A stretch of DNA of 64,000 nucleotides from Congeria kusceri (Eukaryota; Mollusca; Bivalvia; Myida; Dreissenidae): positions 29,555,634-29,619,633 of the forward strand of contig CM051040.1 in NCBI GenBank assembly GCA_027627225.1, read 5' to 3'. Positions 1 to 12,701 of this stretch are shown here, in pieces (positions within the stretch are counted from its first letter, which is position 1; each line of letters begins with the position of its first letter). The notes under the pieces are model-generated. The model worked only from the letters and a program-made list of their open reading frames with translations, made no database searches and had not been told where the DNA came from. A program made the translations under genes and the position numbers.

Positions 1-933
1 TTTATAAGAAAGCCTATATTCAATGAATAATAGATAATACTGATAAGTTTATTACATGACAATAATAATAATGCAAGGTGTAATATCTGTTATAAAGAGA
101 CTTCTTGACTAAATCACTCTTTATTCATACAATGGTCTAGTCAATCCCTTTGCTGTAGAATTTCTATCATGAATAATATAAAATAACAAAATACATTTAT
201 ATAACGGAAATTGATGCCACATTGTCGAAATTGCATTTGGTGCACTTTTATTTACATGTCTTCTTAAAATAATAAACAGTTTGAGGTAAATAACCAATTT
301 TTAAAGCAATTTTTAGAATATGACCTTGAAATGACCTTGACATTGACCTTTGTTGACCTTAATCATAACCTTATTTGAAAGCCCTCTAAGTGTACAATTA
401 TTTTGATTTACATTTAAAAATCAATATATTGGCATTAAATATTTATAACAGTACAAATAAGACAAGGTTTTACTTCAAAAAATAGAACTTTGTTTGGACG
501 CTATCTTGGTTTCCATGGTAACCTGCAGTATGCCAACTGTCCACCATCGCTAAAATTAAACTTTGGACACTCCCATACAAAGATATGCAAAGAAACTGCC
601 TGGACAAGTTCCTCCAGGGACTAGACTAAATGGTGCACATCGTTAATTGTAACAAATAAACATGCCCTTTTCTAATCTTGCATGTTTTCTCAAACTTTTT
701 TTGCAAAATGGATGAAAACTTAAACAATCTTATTGTCAGAAACCTCTAGCCTTATTTTAAAATGATTTTGCACAAATAATCATTGTTCTACCAAGACTGT
801 TTAAATGTTTTGATCTGTCCTGTTTCTAGATGCAGTTGCAAAATTTTTTTTTAGTACAGATTCTTAGATGTGAGATATAAGGCCAATTGCCCTCTTGTTT
901 GTTTTTTTTAAAAACTTGTTGTTTCTAACTCAG
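1..933. other. Gene-free AT-rich stretch with TGACCTT half-sites
   Basis: No convincing exon is seen. Four copies of TGACCTT start at 321, 332, 344 and 354, that is, at 10-12 bp spacing. This is the same motif (reverse AAGGTCA) found in the long tandem repeats at 21.8 and 61.1 kb. The stretch ends with CCCTCTTGTTTG near 890-902, the typical right end of that repeat family, so this is probably a decayed repeat copy. Confidence 0.5.
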
Positions 934-1838
934 GCACAGCGACACATACTTTGTTATTATCTCAAACAACTGGACGAAAATGGAATTCGTGCACGCAAAA
1001 GAAAAGGAGACTAAGGGGTCGAACATACAACATTTCCGCTCTAAATTATTTATGGCACATTGACAGCAACCATAAATTAATTCGATGGCATTTTGTGATA
1101 ATAGGAGGGGTAGATGGTTTCAGCCGTTTAGTAACATATCACAAATGCACGGACAACAACAAACCTGAGGCGGTTTTCCAATTCTTCAGGGAAGGTGTGT
1201 CTAAATTTGGAGTTCCTGACCGCGTTAGATGAGATCAGGTCCGTGAAAACATGAAGGTCCCCGACTTCATGATTAATGCACGTGGGGCAGGTCGTGGTAG
1301 TATGCTAACTGGGAAAAGTACACACAATCAGCGTATCGAAAGACTATGTAGGGACGTGTATGACGGAGTCTTGTTCTACTTTTATGACTTATTTTATTTT
1401 CTAGATGATGAGGGACTGCTGGACATTTTAATTGATATAGACTTATTTGCACTGCATTACGTATTTATTTATAAGATAAATGAAAGGTTAATAACCTGGC
1501 ATGGAGCATGGAGTCACCATAGATTACGAACAGTGAACTCAACACAAATGAGGCTTTACACTGCCTGTATGATGGACAATCTGTCATCTCAAGTTGATGA
1601 TGTCCTACCACACACTGATGCAGATTCTTCGTCTGATGAGGATAGGGAGCCTCTAGATAATAGACCAGTACTTGCATCTCTTCAAACAGTTGTTGATGAA
1701 AACCGGATGCGACGGCTTCGTGAACAATGTCCTCAGAACTGGATGTCAGATAATCACGGCATATACATCTTTCGAACAGCTGAACAGATATTAACTGAAA
1801 AAGAACCAATAAATTCTCATGGTGCTTATTTGCAATAA
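934..1838 (+). pseudogene. Integrase-core (DDE, retroviral-type fold) protein, one internal stop
   Basis: One reading frame runs through 951-1838 and is broken only by TGA at 1230-1232. It matches the 'integrase core domain' proteins common in fish and invertebrates: GRTY, then LWHIDSNHKL, GGVDGFSRL, the frame past the stop DQVREN, then STHNQRIERLCRDVYDGV, LHYVFIYKIN and HRLRTV. Candidate catalytic residues are all kept: Asp in WHID (1062-1064), Asp in DQ (1233-1235) and Glu in RIERL (1338-1340); the last two are 35 positions apart. The stop lies directly before the second Asp, where the family has Thr or Ser; TCA to TGA is one change. The usual DQGGEN is DQVREN here. The end (DSSSDEDREP to HGAYLQ) resembles the family tail. 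A possible splice acceptor, CAG, ends at 933; no earlier exon was found. It is either a decayed transposon-derived gene, or an assembly or polymorphic stop. No terminal repeats were seen around it. Confidence 0.82.
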
Positions 1839-2831
1839 AGACTGATTCTGACAACCTGATTTATGATTTCTGAGTGAAGTTAAGCAGAGAAATTAGATAT
1901 ATAGCTGCATGTGTACGAGAAGTATTAGACACACGATATAACAATCAAAATAAATAGTACAAGTAGTTGATGTTTCAAAGCATTTAATTTAATCCTGTAT
2001 AAGTCATTTGACTTATGGTGTGATTTAAACTAGAAGTATCAATTTTAATAATTCATGTTACATATATTCAAGATGGTGTAGTAAAATCTAATAATTATGT
2101 AAGCTGCAATTTTATGTTTCCGTCACTAAGCTTTCTACATACTATATACCCTATAATTAATAAAGTATAATTTATAATGTAATGGCAGAGGGGCATTTAG
2201 AGTTTTACCCTGGCCTTGCGTCCGTTCGTGCACATTGGATACTAGAGTTCGTAACATTACCACACTCCTGTTATATGCATCAAGGGAATTTCAGATAATT
2301 TGGCATAAATGACCATCATTTTCAAACATGATCAATAATACATTAATATACATGCACTGACCTAAGTTCCATCAAGAATAGGCCAACATTGGCATCCGTT
2401 TATTTACTAATTTTCTTAGTATTGACCTCCGACTTATTTTCTTAAGTCATATGACCCATATTCAAAGTTGATCTAGAACTCACCAAGGCAAATTTACAAG
2501 TTTCGTATTGACTTATCAAAATTGTGACTTCTAGTGAATCTCGCCGAGATCTCGAGCACTGATTAATTTTCATGAAGATAGGTAAACTGTGACATTCATT
2601 GCATTCACGTTTGGAAGTTGATGCAGAACAGTTCGTTGTAAATGGTTTAACGCCCTTATCGGCACTTTTTAAGGGTATTTCAAGGATGGTCAGTTTTTTA
2701 AGGATCTACCAAAGAGCTTTGACTAGTGTTTTCCTAGTGATTATCTTTGCAAGCGACTTGACAGCTTTCCCACTTGCATCAGAGGTGGGAGGCAAGCGAC
2801 TCGGTCAACTTATCACATCCGTTACCTGTAA
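1839..2831. other. Intergenic, nothing recognised
   Basis: AT-rich sequence with no open frame that shows protein-like composition and no repeat found elsewhere in the window. Confidence 0.4.
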
Positions 2832-2910
2832 TCGTGGGCCTCAAACCCACGATCTTCAAACTGGGAGTCTAGCCAGCTACCAACGGCACTAACCGGGCCG
2901 GCGACGCTGG
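2832..2910 (-). repeat. tRNA-derived SINE head
   Basis: On the minus strand this segment can be laid out like a tRNA, with an anticodon-arm-like CTGGCTAGACTCCCAG and a B-box-like GGGTTTGAGGCCC flanked by pairing GTGGG/CCCAC. It directly abuts the imperfect palindrome that begins at 2934, so the two may form one composite element. It is too degenerate to be a working tRNA gene. Confidence 0.55.
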
Positions 2911-2933
2911 ACAGAGGACGTTGGAAGGACCAA

Positions 2934-3369
2934 TGTGTCCATCCCACGTGACTTTTAGGTGACTTTTTTGTTATTATGGGAAGCAAGAACAAATATAAAC
3001 AAACCTGGACAATTCGATGTAAGATTTTGGTTTCAATTATTTAGCAAATGACATATAGCTGGTTCAACTTCTTGTGTGAAAAGCTGTAACTTCTTGTTAA
3101 ATTTGAATCGGTAAGCCTGTCCGCATTTTGTACAAACAGGTAAAATCTGCTCTTTCCCCGTAGAAACAGATTTTACTTGTTTTTACAAAACACTGACAAA
3201 CTTACGGGTCCAAATTTAACAACTAATTGTAGACCTTTCCACAAGGAGTTGCACCAGCTATGTCTCATTGCCAAAACTACAGCAATATAAATTGTACTTC
3301 GATTTGTTAAGGTTTGTTTTTACATTTGTCTTGCTCCTTGTGTTAACCAAGTCACGTGGGATGGACAAA
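2934..3369. repeat. Imperfect palindrome, about 436 bp, foldback or MITE
   Basis: The outer ends are exact inverted copies (GTCCATCCCACGTGACT at 2937 and its complement ending at 3366). Inner blocks also pair in mirror order: AACAAATATAAACAAACC with its complement near 3310-3345; ACATATAGCTGG with CCAGCTATGT; GTTAAATTTG with CAAATTTAAC; and AAACAGGTAAAATCTG with CAGATTTTACTTGTTT. The centre is near 3155. The whole unit would fold into one long hairpin with bulges. It has no coding content. Confidence 0.8.
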
Positions 3370-6300
3370 TTGAGGACACAGGATGGTAACACTATGGGCA
3401 TAAAGTTCTGAGCTTCGAAATTTTAAGTAGAGACTACCAGTCTTTTATCACCATTTTGTATGGGTAGTAACAACACCAGGCTATCTAAAGTTTCCCATGG
3501 CATGTTTATGTTGCTTCTAAATCAAGCCACAAAGACTTGACAAAAAAAAACAACTTTAATAACATTCTCAAAGTGATGAAAAACATACCTTTGCAAAGTT
3601 GTACAAAAAAATTCATATTAACAAATCCATTTTTACACCAGCCATATGTACTAATAATTCTCATTTTAAATTCAATGGTGTTCAAATGCTATCAACACGA
3701 ATTCCATACCACTACATGTGTAACACTTTTGGGTGACATTTGAAGTGAACTTTTAAAGTTTCAAAGAGATTTATTTTCTTAAACTGCCAGGCTTACAAGA
3801 AAAATATACAACTAGTATGACAGAGAAATGTATGCATTGTTTATTTCCCACTTCTGATTTTATTTAAATCTTCAGTCAAAACGTCAAATAAAACAACAAA
3901 GTTAAGAAAAAATTAAAACAAGTGTATTTTCATTTAGCATTCATTTTTACATATTATATGAAACTAGTTAGTCCACAATATAAGAATAAACCATTTTATA
4001 GGGAAAAATGTTAATTTCTATTTGATGGTACAAGTTAATGACAACATTTTAAAATCTGACATAAATCGCTTTTATTTTCTACTTTTTGTCCAATGAAATA
4101 ATCAGCAAGCAAATTTTGTATATTTTTGCACACAGTTGGTCAATGTCATTCTTGATGCAAACATACTGAGAACAAGATATGTCAGCATGCTTGTTTTCAA
4201 ATCATAATTATTTGTCTGATATAGTAAGCGTAAAGTAGTTTTTTAACATACATGTGGTATATCGCTTATCTAGGGACTGTATACTTGTTTAAAAGTTTTG
4301 TAATGTAGCTCTATCACAGTTTACTGATATTTATTATACTGCATATGTCAGAAAAGTCTTGTTTTCAAATTATGTCATAAACACCAAAATGCTAGATCAC
4401 ACATCACATATAAACTAAATATTTTGAAAAACCTTTAGGTATCATTACCATTGCCCAGATGTATGTCAAAAATGTATATAACACAAAAAGTATATTTCAA
4501 ACAAAAATGATACAATGAATGCCAACATTTTATAACTTCTCTTTATACATTATGCTTAATATTATGTATAAATAACACTTGAACTACTGGTCTATTAACA
4601 TTTTAAGAAAGTGTCTGACAAATACTACCCAGTGCCACCAACAAGCAAATGATAACATTTGGTGATGAATAACAATGTTTGAACAATAACAAAGACAGCA
4701 TAAAAGTATGACTGTACATGGGGCTACAAACAATACCAATACACATAAATGTATGACATATTTACAATGTTATAAGGCAAAATGTATTGCATTTAAATCA
4801 GTCATTGCAATTACAGGGAAATAACAATGATGTAATTATTTTTTGTCATCTCATTAAAAAAATGCAACATAAAGTATAAAGGAACTGTAAACGTTTTAGG
4901 ATTTACAATGAAATACCCTCTCTACATACTTTAGGCTACTGCTCTATGCATGTACACAACGTACACAACTTATTATGACTAAACAAGTCTTAATTTTATT
5001 GTCAGTGGATCAGTTAAAGGTGAACGGCCATGTTTTGACATACTTTTGATATTTTGTAGATAAAAGTCAGTAGATTACAATTTTGCTTATGTAAAATTTG
5101 AAAATTATTAGTTTGATGCTTAAAAACGATGATTTTGTTCATCGGCAATTTCCGTACGCCGCTCGGTAATTTCCGCCGCCATTTTCTTGATGACGTTGTT
5201 AAATCCCAACGCTCCATTAATAAGATAGGTCGCCACTTACTAAATTTCTTTAACACAAATTTGCATCTCAACAATTCTTTTATGACAATTTTTTGTTTTT
5301 TTAGGTATTGTAAGTCGTTGTGCTTGCTTTTAACATGTCACAACAGCTATTTAAAATAAATTGTATCGTATTTAAACAACGTCTTGCTGGACAATTAGCA
5401 CATGCATCATTTATAAGTAGATTATCCGAAATTGTACTACTTACCTTTTCGTTGATCGTCAACCTAGCTTATCCATAATTATTTTGATTCTTTTATATTT
5501 CCATACAAGTATAATAATAAAGAAGTAATATTTAAAATAGAAAACTCCCATCATTTTTCAGACAGTTCAGAATCGTACGTTTAGTAGTTAATCCTCTTAG
5601 TTGTTTATGTTGCTCATTTTTATTTATTTTTTATAAACCGATTGTTATTTAACCGTTGCATTTTTCACGTTCAACTGTATTCAAGATGTCAGTTTTTACA
5701 ATCGATGTATCATCATGCCTTGAATGAATGGCAATTTGTATACGACCACTTATTATGTCATGTGACAAACAGGATGTTGTTTTGATAATTGGATACCTCT
5801 CTTACAAATGTGCGAGAACGCGTTCACAGTTTGCTAAGTGTAATGACTATAATTATTAGCATCTACAAAAGAAATATGTACGTGCAGTGAAAGTTTATGA
5901 ATGTGAAGTATTTATGTGTCTTTTTCAATTTGTTATGCACTTTAACTAAAAAACATATCCATTTCATGATGTTTCACATAGAAAACGCATATGCATGTGA
6001 TATGCTAACTCACATACATGCTGACAATTAATGTATTGTTTTATTTTTACGCGTTACTCTACTTTTAAAAAAATACTTGCATGCTGCAGATTATCATAAT
6101 ATTGCTTACAATATATGTTCAGTATATCTATAATCGTGATAGTGAAACATTTTTTGGGAATACATATAGGAATAATGAAACTCCAGAGACATCATTAGGA
6201 GAGAAACCCTCATTACCATCCGCTGGTCCTTAATTTGAGGCAAGTGACCAATTGCCTATACAATACATGACAATATATACAACACCACACAAAAACATAA

Positions 6301-6984
6301 AAATGATCAAAACTGGGGTCCGCGCTTTGGAACGGTCAACTCAAAGCATTTGGGATTTAACCCGGTTTAAAGGCATGCCGAACCTCACACGTAGCCCAGA
6401 ATTAATTACAAAACACGAATTTGTAAATAAACCTTAACCTCAAAGCATTGCAATTCAAATTATATAGTAATAAGATAATATTAATTGAATTGAATTACAA
6501 TTTGATTACTCGATGGTTCAATGTTTACCAGAGCAACATAATTGCAACTTTCTGAGGCACGATGAAACGAAGTAAATAAAATTATCAGCTAAATCCCTTC
6601 TTGTTGACAAGATTATAACACTAAAATGTATGTTTTAAGTTAAAGTAAACAGAAGTCAAACTTTAAGGAGCTAAAGGGGACAATGGCGCCCACATATTCA
6701 TATTCACCTTCACCGCCTTGCACCAATTGTGCTGGTAATCTGACAACAAATGTCAGGTAAAACATTTCGGTCAGGGAAATATTTGGCAAATATCAGGGAA
6801 GATCGCCTCGGAATTTTTGTGGCCACCCTGTCCTGAGACAGGTTATTTACGACATTGATATACTAAGAAACTTTTGACGGGCTGTTTTAATTGTTCATTC
6901 TTACTTTGGCCACTTCCACCTTTTGTAATGATGGTCTGCATTCATCGATTGATTTTATTCATTGCACTCATGAGAACATCATTT
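3370..6984. other. Long stretch without a recognised gene
   Basis: It is mostly AT-rich with short uninformative frames. A GC-richer block at about 5135-5215 holds GCCGCCATTTTC (a YY1-type site) and GATGACGTTG, and could be a promoter or a repeat remnant. Around 6660-6835 is a block with CAATGGCGCC and AGGGAAATATTTGGCAAATATCAGGGAA that looks repeat-derived. I cannot assign either. Confidence 0.35.
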
Positions 6985-6994
6985 GTTTTTGATG

Positions 6995-7110
6995 ATATCA
7001 ACAAATTGCGTGATTGACTGTATCTAGCAAAGTTGTGATTGACGGTGTCTATCAAATTTGTGATTAACGATATCTAGCAAATGTATTCTTGGCAATATCT
7101 AACTTATTCC
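6995..7110 (+). repeat. Degenerate short tandem repeat, about 30 bp unit
   Basis: GTGATTGACNGTNTCTANCAAA-like units recur three to four times (about 7010, 7035, 7062 and 7093) with rising divergence. Confidence 0.5.
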
Positions 7111-7229
7111 AGACGGTTAGTGGCTAGCAACATTAACGTTATCAACCTAACTCGTGATTGACTAATTCTTCCAAATGCAGGATCGCCGATTTCTGGCACA
7201 ATTTTAATGCAACCGTGATACTACAAGAC

Positions 7230-7440
7230 CGGATTCGTGTACCAAGGCCGATATTTACATGGTTGGCATACATTAGTTGCTAAATGCTTCATGTTTAGTG
7301 GAATATGGATGTAGTGACTGCTAGCTTTGTCGATCTGTGTAATTAATCTACAGCCACGGTCTAATTCATATTCCGGAAATTAAATATTTCCAAATGGATT
7401 ATCGTGTTGTTTTTAACCTTGATATGTTTACAATTTTATT
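7230..7440 (+). repeat. Diverged dispersed repeat, partner at 9630-9830
   Basis: It shares an ordered series of blocks with 9630-9830: TTAGTTGC-AAATG, GGATGTA, CGGAAATTAA-TATTTCCAA-TGGATTAT, then TTGTTTTTAA and ATATGTTTA. Both are in the same orientation. Divergence is high, so this is an old repeat. Confidence 0.5.
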
Positions 7441-8318
7441 AGTAATTACGACCCCTAATACACCGACTCAGCACATGAATAATAATTAGAATAACAATCT
7501 GTAGAAAATGTATATGACCATTTAAAACCCACTTTATGTTTAAGCCTACATGCATGACCGTATTAGCTATTATTAAAAAAAATAATTCTTTTCCAAATGT
7601 CTCACCATATGGAGAAGAGATGCGCAGGTTTTAAACCTATAATGTGAAATGGACAGTTAAACTTTTTTTATCGAATATATTTTTTTGTACTATATTGATG
7701 GAGTCGGTAAGAAAAAAATATATACAATGTCAACAAGTTTATTTATCCAAGTTAAAAAAAGTTTTGGGTTTCATTGTTCCAGATTCGGCTTCGCAAAACA
7801 TAAAGCGAGCACAGTTGGGGGACACAGTCATTGAGTGCGGTTCATCAATGTTCCCAAAACACTCATTTTTGGGTGTGATATCCCCAAATGTGTATGAAAA
7901 ACCCTTTAAATTTCAGATTGTACTTATAACTTCCACGTGGAAAGGTTGCAAATGAGATTTGGTGAACACCCATATATAAAAAAAAGTAGTGGTAACACTG
8001 TTGACGCGTGTTTATTCCTGATTGATACTCACACTTACGTCGCTTCCAATAACATGTATAACAGTATGCAGTTTGTTTCAACGAGCATTCCACAAAAACG
8101 TCCTATGCGGTACAGCTGCGGGTGTTTATTCCTGATTGATACTCGCACATACTCTTAACTTCAAATAACATTAACACCAAGACAAATTTGTTTTTCAATG
8201 TGAAATATAACCCAACTTTTGAATGTGAAATTTGCACTTACATCAAAATACAATGTACCTAACAACAATGATTAAAGAATATCGTAGTTAACGTTTTAAT
8301 GCATTCACTTGCATACAA

Positions 8319-8622
8319 TGCACCTATCAATATTTTCCCCCAGGGTGGGAACGGCGGGCAGACCCAGGGAATTTGACGCCCTAGAACCAAGCATTTTTGT
8401 CTAAATCCCTTGGTGGAAGATGCTATAGGGGCATCAAATGGCACGGGTTTCCAATATTACCGGGATCTAAAATCCGACCAGTCTTTTCCTCTGGACCCGG
8501 AATCATTCGGCGTGTCAAATTTCCGCCTGTCACGAATTGCTTACAGTCTAAAGCCCCGTATATGCCGGCCGCTTCCCCCCCCCACCCCCACCCCCACCCG
8601 TTGGAACATATCGATAGGTGCA
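8319..8622. mobile_element. C-rich MITE, copy 1
   Basis: The ends are inverted repeats: TGCACCTATCAATATT on the left and its complement CGATAGGTGCA on the right. The interior matches the copy at 59519-59780 (ACCGGGATCTAAAATCCGACC; a CCCGGAA stretch; GTCAAAT-TCCCG). Immediate flanks are AA on the left and TAAT on the right, so no clear target duplication is seen. It carries C9-A-C5-A-C5-A-C3 at 8575-8599, able in principle to form an i-motif, or a G-quadruplex on the other strand. It has no coding capacity. Confidence 0.85.
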
Positions 8623-10586
8623 TAATGTACATAATTAAATTTGCTATACAAACTCATATGTGCGCTAGACCAACAGTAAGATGACCATTGCTTTACCTCC
8701 AAACTGTATGTATTTAGCCGGGCGCGAATGATAGAATTGTGTACATCATTGTAATGACAAACAGTCATTATTGATGGTTAACAACGATGCATTTATGCAT
8801 TATTTTCACAGCAACTCACCAGACGCCAATACTCCAATGTTCACTTCAGAGTACGAATACATATTGATGTAAACTTTCTCGATTTATATTTCTGTAGTGT
8901 TGTTAAATATTCGTACTGGCACCCAGTGGTTTCTAGCAAGAATATTTTTGGTATCGGATATAAAACCAAACAGATTTTGTATTAAACGGGTATATATTGT
9001 AATTTTTGAACTGGTAATTCGAATAATTAATTGTTGCACTTAAATCAGTGACAGTTTTATAAATACGAAACCAGAAAAACGACAAAACCATTTCTCGTCA
9101 ATTTCATCAAAATATGCCATCAAAATAACTCGTCTCACTGTCAATGTACATGTTATAGGCTGATATTATCTCACAAAAAAGATTTATTATCTATTAAATA
9201 CATATTTCATTATTATAATATTGTCTGTGAACAATAGGATCACTAATATCAGTTCTATCAATTCCACATTGTATTATGCTTTAATATATGAAGTTTATAT
9301 AATTTCATATATGAACTCCATGAATGCATTCTATTGAAGGTCGGCCTTACCACATGTTGGGCAAGGTAATGGGGTTGATCCCTACGACTTGTTATTACAG
9401 GTGTTAATGTTTCTTTGTGCAGAATTTCATATTCTGACTATAACCTAACGCATTATTTGTTTGAAAATAGGATCTAAATACAGTTCAATAAAGTAGTATA
9501 TTCGAATGACCGTTTGCCTTTAAGTCCTTTATTAAAACCTTCTTACCACGCTATTACATGCATCATGTTTGCTTGCGTTTTGTATAATAGTGTAATCGTA
9601 ATATGAAGTTGGCTTAATTCATCAAATTCCATTTAGGATTTAATGAGAATTATATACAGATGGCATAGTTTAGTTGCCAAATGTTTGATCTTTACAGATG
9701 GATGTACTGTTTTCCTACTTTGTTGAACATTGACACTAATATATGGTTCGGAAATTAACTATTTCCAATTGGATTATTGTATTGTTTTTAAGATTCATAT
9801 GTTTAGATATAGATAACACAATTTTATAAGGATTTATGTCCTCGTCAAATCATATAATCAAAACACATTCTCACAAACGTACAAAGAAACCGCTCGTAGA
9901 GCGCAGACCTCTGCTAAGATTGGTAACCTACTTAACAATTGAAATTTCAATGTTAGGTTACTTCCCTTGTTTGATTACTTAATAATAAAGATGTTTAAAT
10001 TCTTTGGATGCACACGATGACAGTGTTCATTGGCCCTTTTCCAAACGCTCCATGCACATTGTTTTGCGTGAAGTTGTTAGATAAACCAACAAGCGGTAAC
10101 AAAAACATAACGTCAATGGCGGAGGTAATAAATAGAAAACAATTTTATAAGATCTATATCCGCAAAGGAGGTTATGATTGTCGATTGGTTGGCATGTTTT
10201 TGTGCTATTAAATATAATTAATAATTACAAATGTGTATGACATAACTTCCATAATTACGCCAAATATCTCGTTACCTTGCCTGATTAAAAATTTAAAAGC
10301 TAATACTTTCTATAATACCGCGTATGCTATAATATATGCGGCATCACGACTTTTCACGATTTCAATATCATTGTCTTGAGAAATAGATTAGGTGGAATTC
10401 CTTACGTTTATGGTTAAACTAAACAATATAAAATCAAACATGTTGTACGAATTGTAACGATATGGGTATATTATGCATTTTATTGTAAATATACGTAATT
10501 TCCGCAGTTCCTTGCAACCAATAGGAATCCTTGAAAACAAAATAAAACAGTGTTTATTGCTCGGTTTCACATACTGAATCGAGAAA
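8623..10586. other. Gene-free stretch with old repeat copy
   Basis: It contains the diverged repeat at about 9630-9830 (partner of 7230-7440). A weak tRNA B-box-like GGGGTTGATCCC lies near 9371 and is probably a SINE relic. Nothing else was recognised. Confidence 0.4.
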
Positions 10587-10795
10587 TGTAGTCCAGCAGT
10601 CCACCGTGAACCACTTGCCAGTCTGATGGTTCATATGGACACGCCCCTAACCACTATCATCGGTTTTCCGAAATTGCTATACCGCCACGGCTCCTCGCTT
10701 TCCCACTCGTATCGATCTTCCTGCAAGATGTCGTCTGCCCCTATCCAGGTGTCATGTCCATCAAGCATACTCTTGACAAATCGTTTTCCACTTGG
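10587..10795 (-). pseudogene. C-type lectin-like domain, terminal exon, frame broken
   Basis: Read on the minus strand, the sequence gives FVKSMLDGHDTWIGADDILQ, then YEWESEEPWRYSNF, and after a one-base frame change HMNHQTGKWFTVDC and LDSVCETEQ before TAA. This is the second half of a C-type lectin-like domain: the WIG core, the E-P-x-x-Y-x-N-F loop, the late W-x-x-x-x-C and the final C-E. The frame change falls where the domain should have its NDC motif, so the exon is broken there or the assembly has an indel. The Ca2+ motif EPN is not intact (EEPW). A second copy lies at 13904-14107. No other exon of the gene was identified with confidence. Confidence 0.68.
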
Positions 10796-11300
10796 TCAAT
10801 AATGCTTGTAAGAATTTCGCCTTAATGAATGCATAGAAACTTATTCATGTGGAATATATTGGCGTTAGCCAATCGGATGTAGCAGTGATCATGGAAGGGT
10901 GTCCAGCCACGTGAAAATATTTAAAGTAGGAACTCTTGCGGCTGCGAATAACGAACTGCTTTTGTATTGGGTTCTTAGTGAGGAATTAAATGTAATCAAT
11001 TGTATTAAATTATTAAAACGCAATCATCTGGACTAATCAGTTCAAAATGCATGCACATTAAACGTGTTTTAATCTTACGATCTCCAGGTCAATAGTATAG
11101 TATGCTTTTTACTATGCATGACTAACCCATTTGCTGTAAGTTAAACACGCGCTGTCAAACATATCAACGGATATGGCAGAAGCATTGAATCCTTTTGACA
11201 GAAAATATAATTTGTATCCATAGTTCCATAAGATTAAAATTAAAATATTATGACTATTTGCCTTTTGTGTTTTATTATTTTATATAAATTTATTGAAAAT

Positions 11301-11590
11301 TCACGTTACTTTATACGTCCCACACATTGAAATGTTTCTGTCTTTATTGACTACAATGTTGAAGCCAAAGCAAGTCTCAACCGGTGCGCATGTTTCGGAA
11401 CATTTGTAAAGAATGTGACCGCTGGGCTTGGACTTGAACCCTAGACATCGGTTCAGAAACCCAGCTGAAGCCTTCACGCCATATTTGACATACGTCCACT
11501 CTGCACCCGGTTGCGGCCTGGTTTGCAAAAATACTGATGTCTGTATAATATGACAATCCACCTGTCGTAAAATCACCAATACAACCCAAG
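11301..11590 (-). CDS. Possible PAN/apple-like exon
   Basis: The minus frame contains CLGFKSKPSGHILYKCSETC, then APVETCFGFNIVVNKDRN and ISMCGTYKVT followed by a stop. The spacing C-x3-C-x5-C-x-GFN with a later Cys is typical of PAN/apple modules, which occur together with C-type lectin domains in some mollusc secreted proteins. An acceptor-like TTTGCAAACCAG lies upstream. It sits between two lectin exon relics on the same strand, with a LINE inserted on its upstream side. The family call rests on the Cys pattern only, and this may be a relic too. Confidence 0.38.
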
Positions 11591-11637
11591 TAAGCAACCC
11601 CCAGCTTCCATAATGTGTCTCATTACTGCGTCGTTTC

Positions 11638-12701
11638 TAAATAAGTAAGTAAGTTTTTTATTATTGTGACATGTGTACAAGTAATGTGATATATACATCA
11701 ACACATAATGCATAAATACACCCGGCCCACCGGGCTTATAAGTCACCTCACAATAAATACATCATTAAATTCATATAACAATATTAAACATAAAATGAGT
11801 ATGTAACAGTGCATTAAATGTATAAAAATAAATCGAATGAGTTAAAAATCACGATGGATGTTTGCTCTTATAAGATCTTGAATATAAAATATATACGTTA
11901 AATATACTTTACGTGTTTAAATGATAAATTAATGGTTTATGAGAACAAAATGCTTCGTCTTTTCTTGAGTGCTTTTAGAATGTATTTGGCTAATTGCCTT
12001 GTCTTATTGTTAACAAGAAATGCTACTTTTTCAATATCAGATAGATTTATGAAAATATTATTTGCTAGCGCATCTTCAAAACAAGTTCTTCGAATCTCAT
12101 TGTACAGGGTACAGTTCGGCACAAAGTGGCACTCGTTCTCCACTGTCTGTAAGTTACATAGCCTACACAGTCTCGTTTCTACAGGCTTTCCTAAATACCT
12201 CCCAGTCTCTAAACATAACGGCAGGATACCGGTGCTGAATTGGGCTAGTAATGACCTTTCGTGTCTTCCTATATCGAGATTCAAGTACTTTTCACCTGTG
12301 AAATATTGGTTGAATTGGTGATGTGTTCTCTGTTTTGGCTTAGATTGGACATCTGTCGACCAAATGTTGACGAAGTAGGTTTTCACGAGACTTTGTGCGG
12401 CGGTGAAGTCAACCGTGGATTTAGAGTTGAAAGCGTCTGTTAATCCGATATTGGTCATGATTTTCTTCACTTCGCTTGACCAGTTGTTGTCACATTTCCT
12501 ATAGTCCATTTCAAAAACCTTTGAACATAGTCGGTTACGGTCCATTAGCACTAGTCTATTCCAGAGGCGTATCATGTTGGTCCATCTGCGGTAGCGGGTG
12601 GGGAGCCATCCGGTGTCAACGGTCAATAATTGAATGTACTCATGAACCCTCGTAACGTTTTGATTCAGTTGCACAAAGATCAAATTGCCGGATATTAACA
12701 C
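11638..12701 (-). mobile_element. 5'-truncated non-LTR retrotransposon (LINE)
   Basis: The minus ORF at 11937-12701 is the C-terminal end of a LINE polyprotein after the reverse transcriptase: VDTGWLPTRYRRW, MIRLWNRLVLMD, LCSKVFEMDY, then HERSLLAQFSTGILPL and a zinc-knuckle-like CRLC...ENECHFVPNCTLY. The stretch is uninterrupted, so the copy looks fairly young. The 3' UTR runs to about 11640 and ends in TTACTTACTTA repeats, a usual LINE tail. Nothing upstream of about 12700 matches a reverse transcriptase, so the copy is truncated. CR1/L2-like placement is my guess. It inserted between the PAN-like exon and the lectin exon relic. Confidence 0.85.

Noticed and set aside
5014..5274. 86-codon minus ORF beside YY1/CRE-like motifs
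   Set aside because: No domain and biased composition; probably promoter-like or repeat DNA without coding function.
9340..9405. tRNA-like segment with GGGGTTGATCCC
   Set aside because: No A box at the right distance and poor stems; not called.
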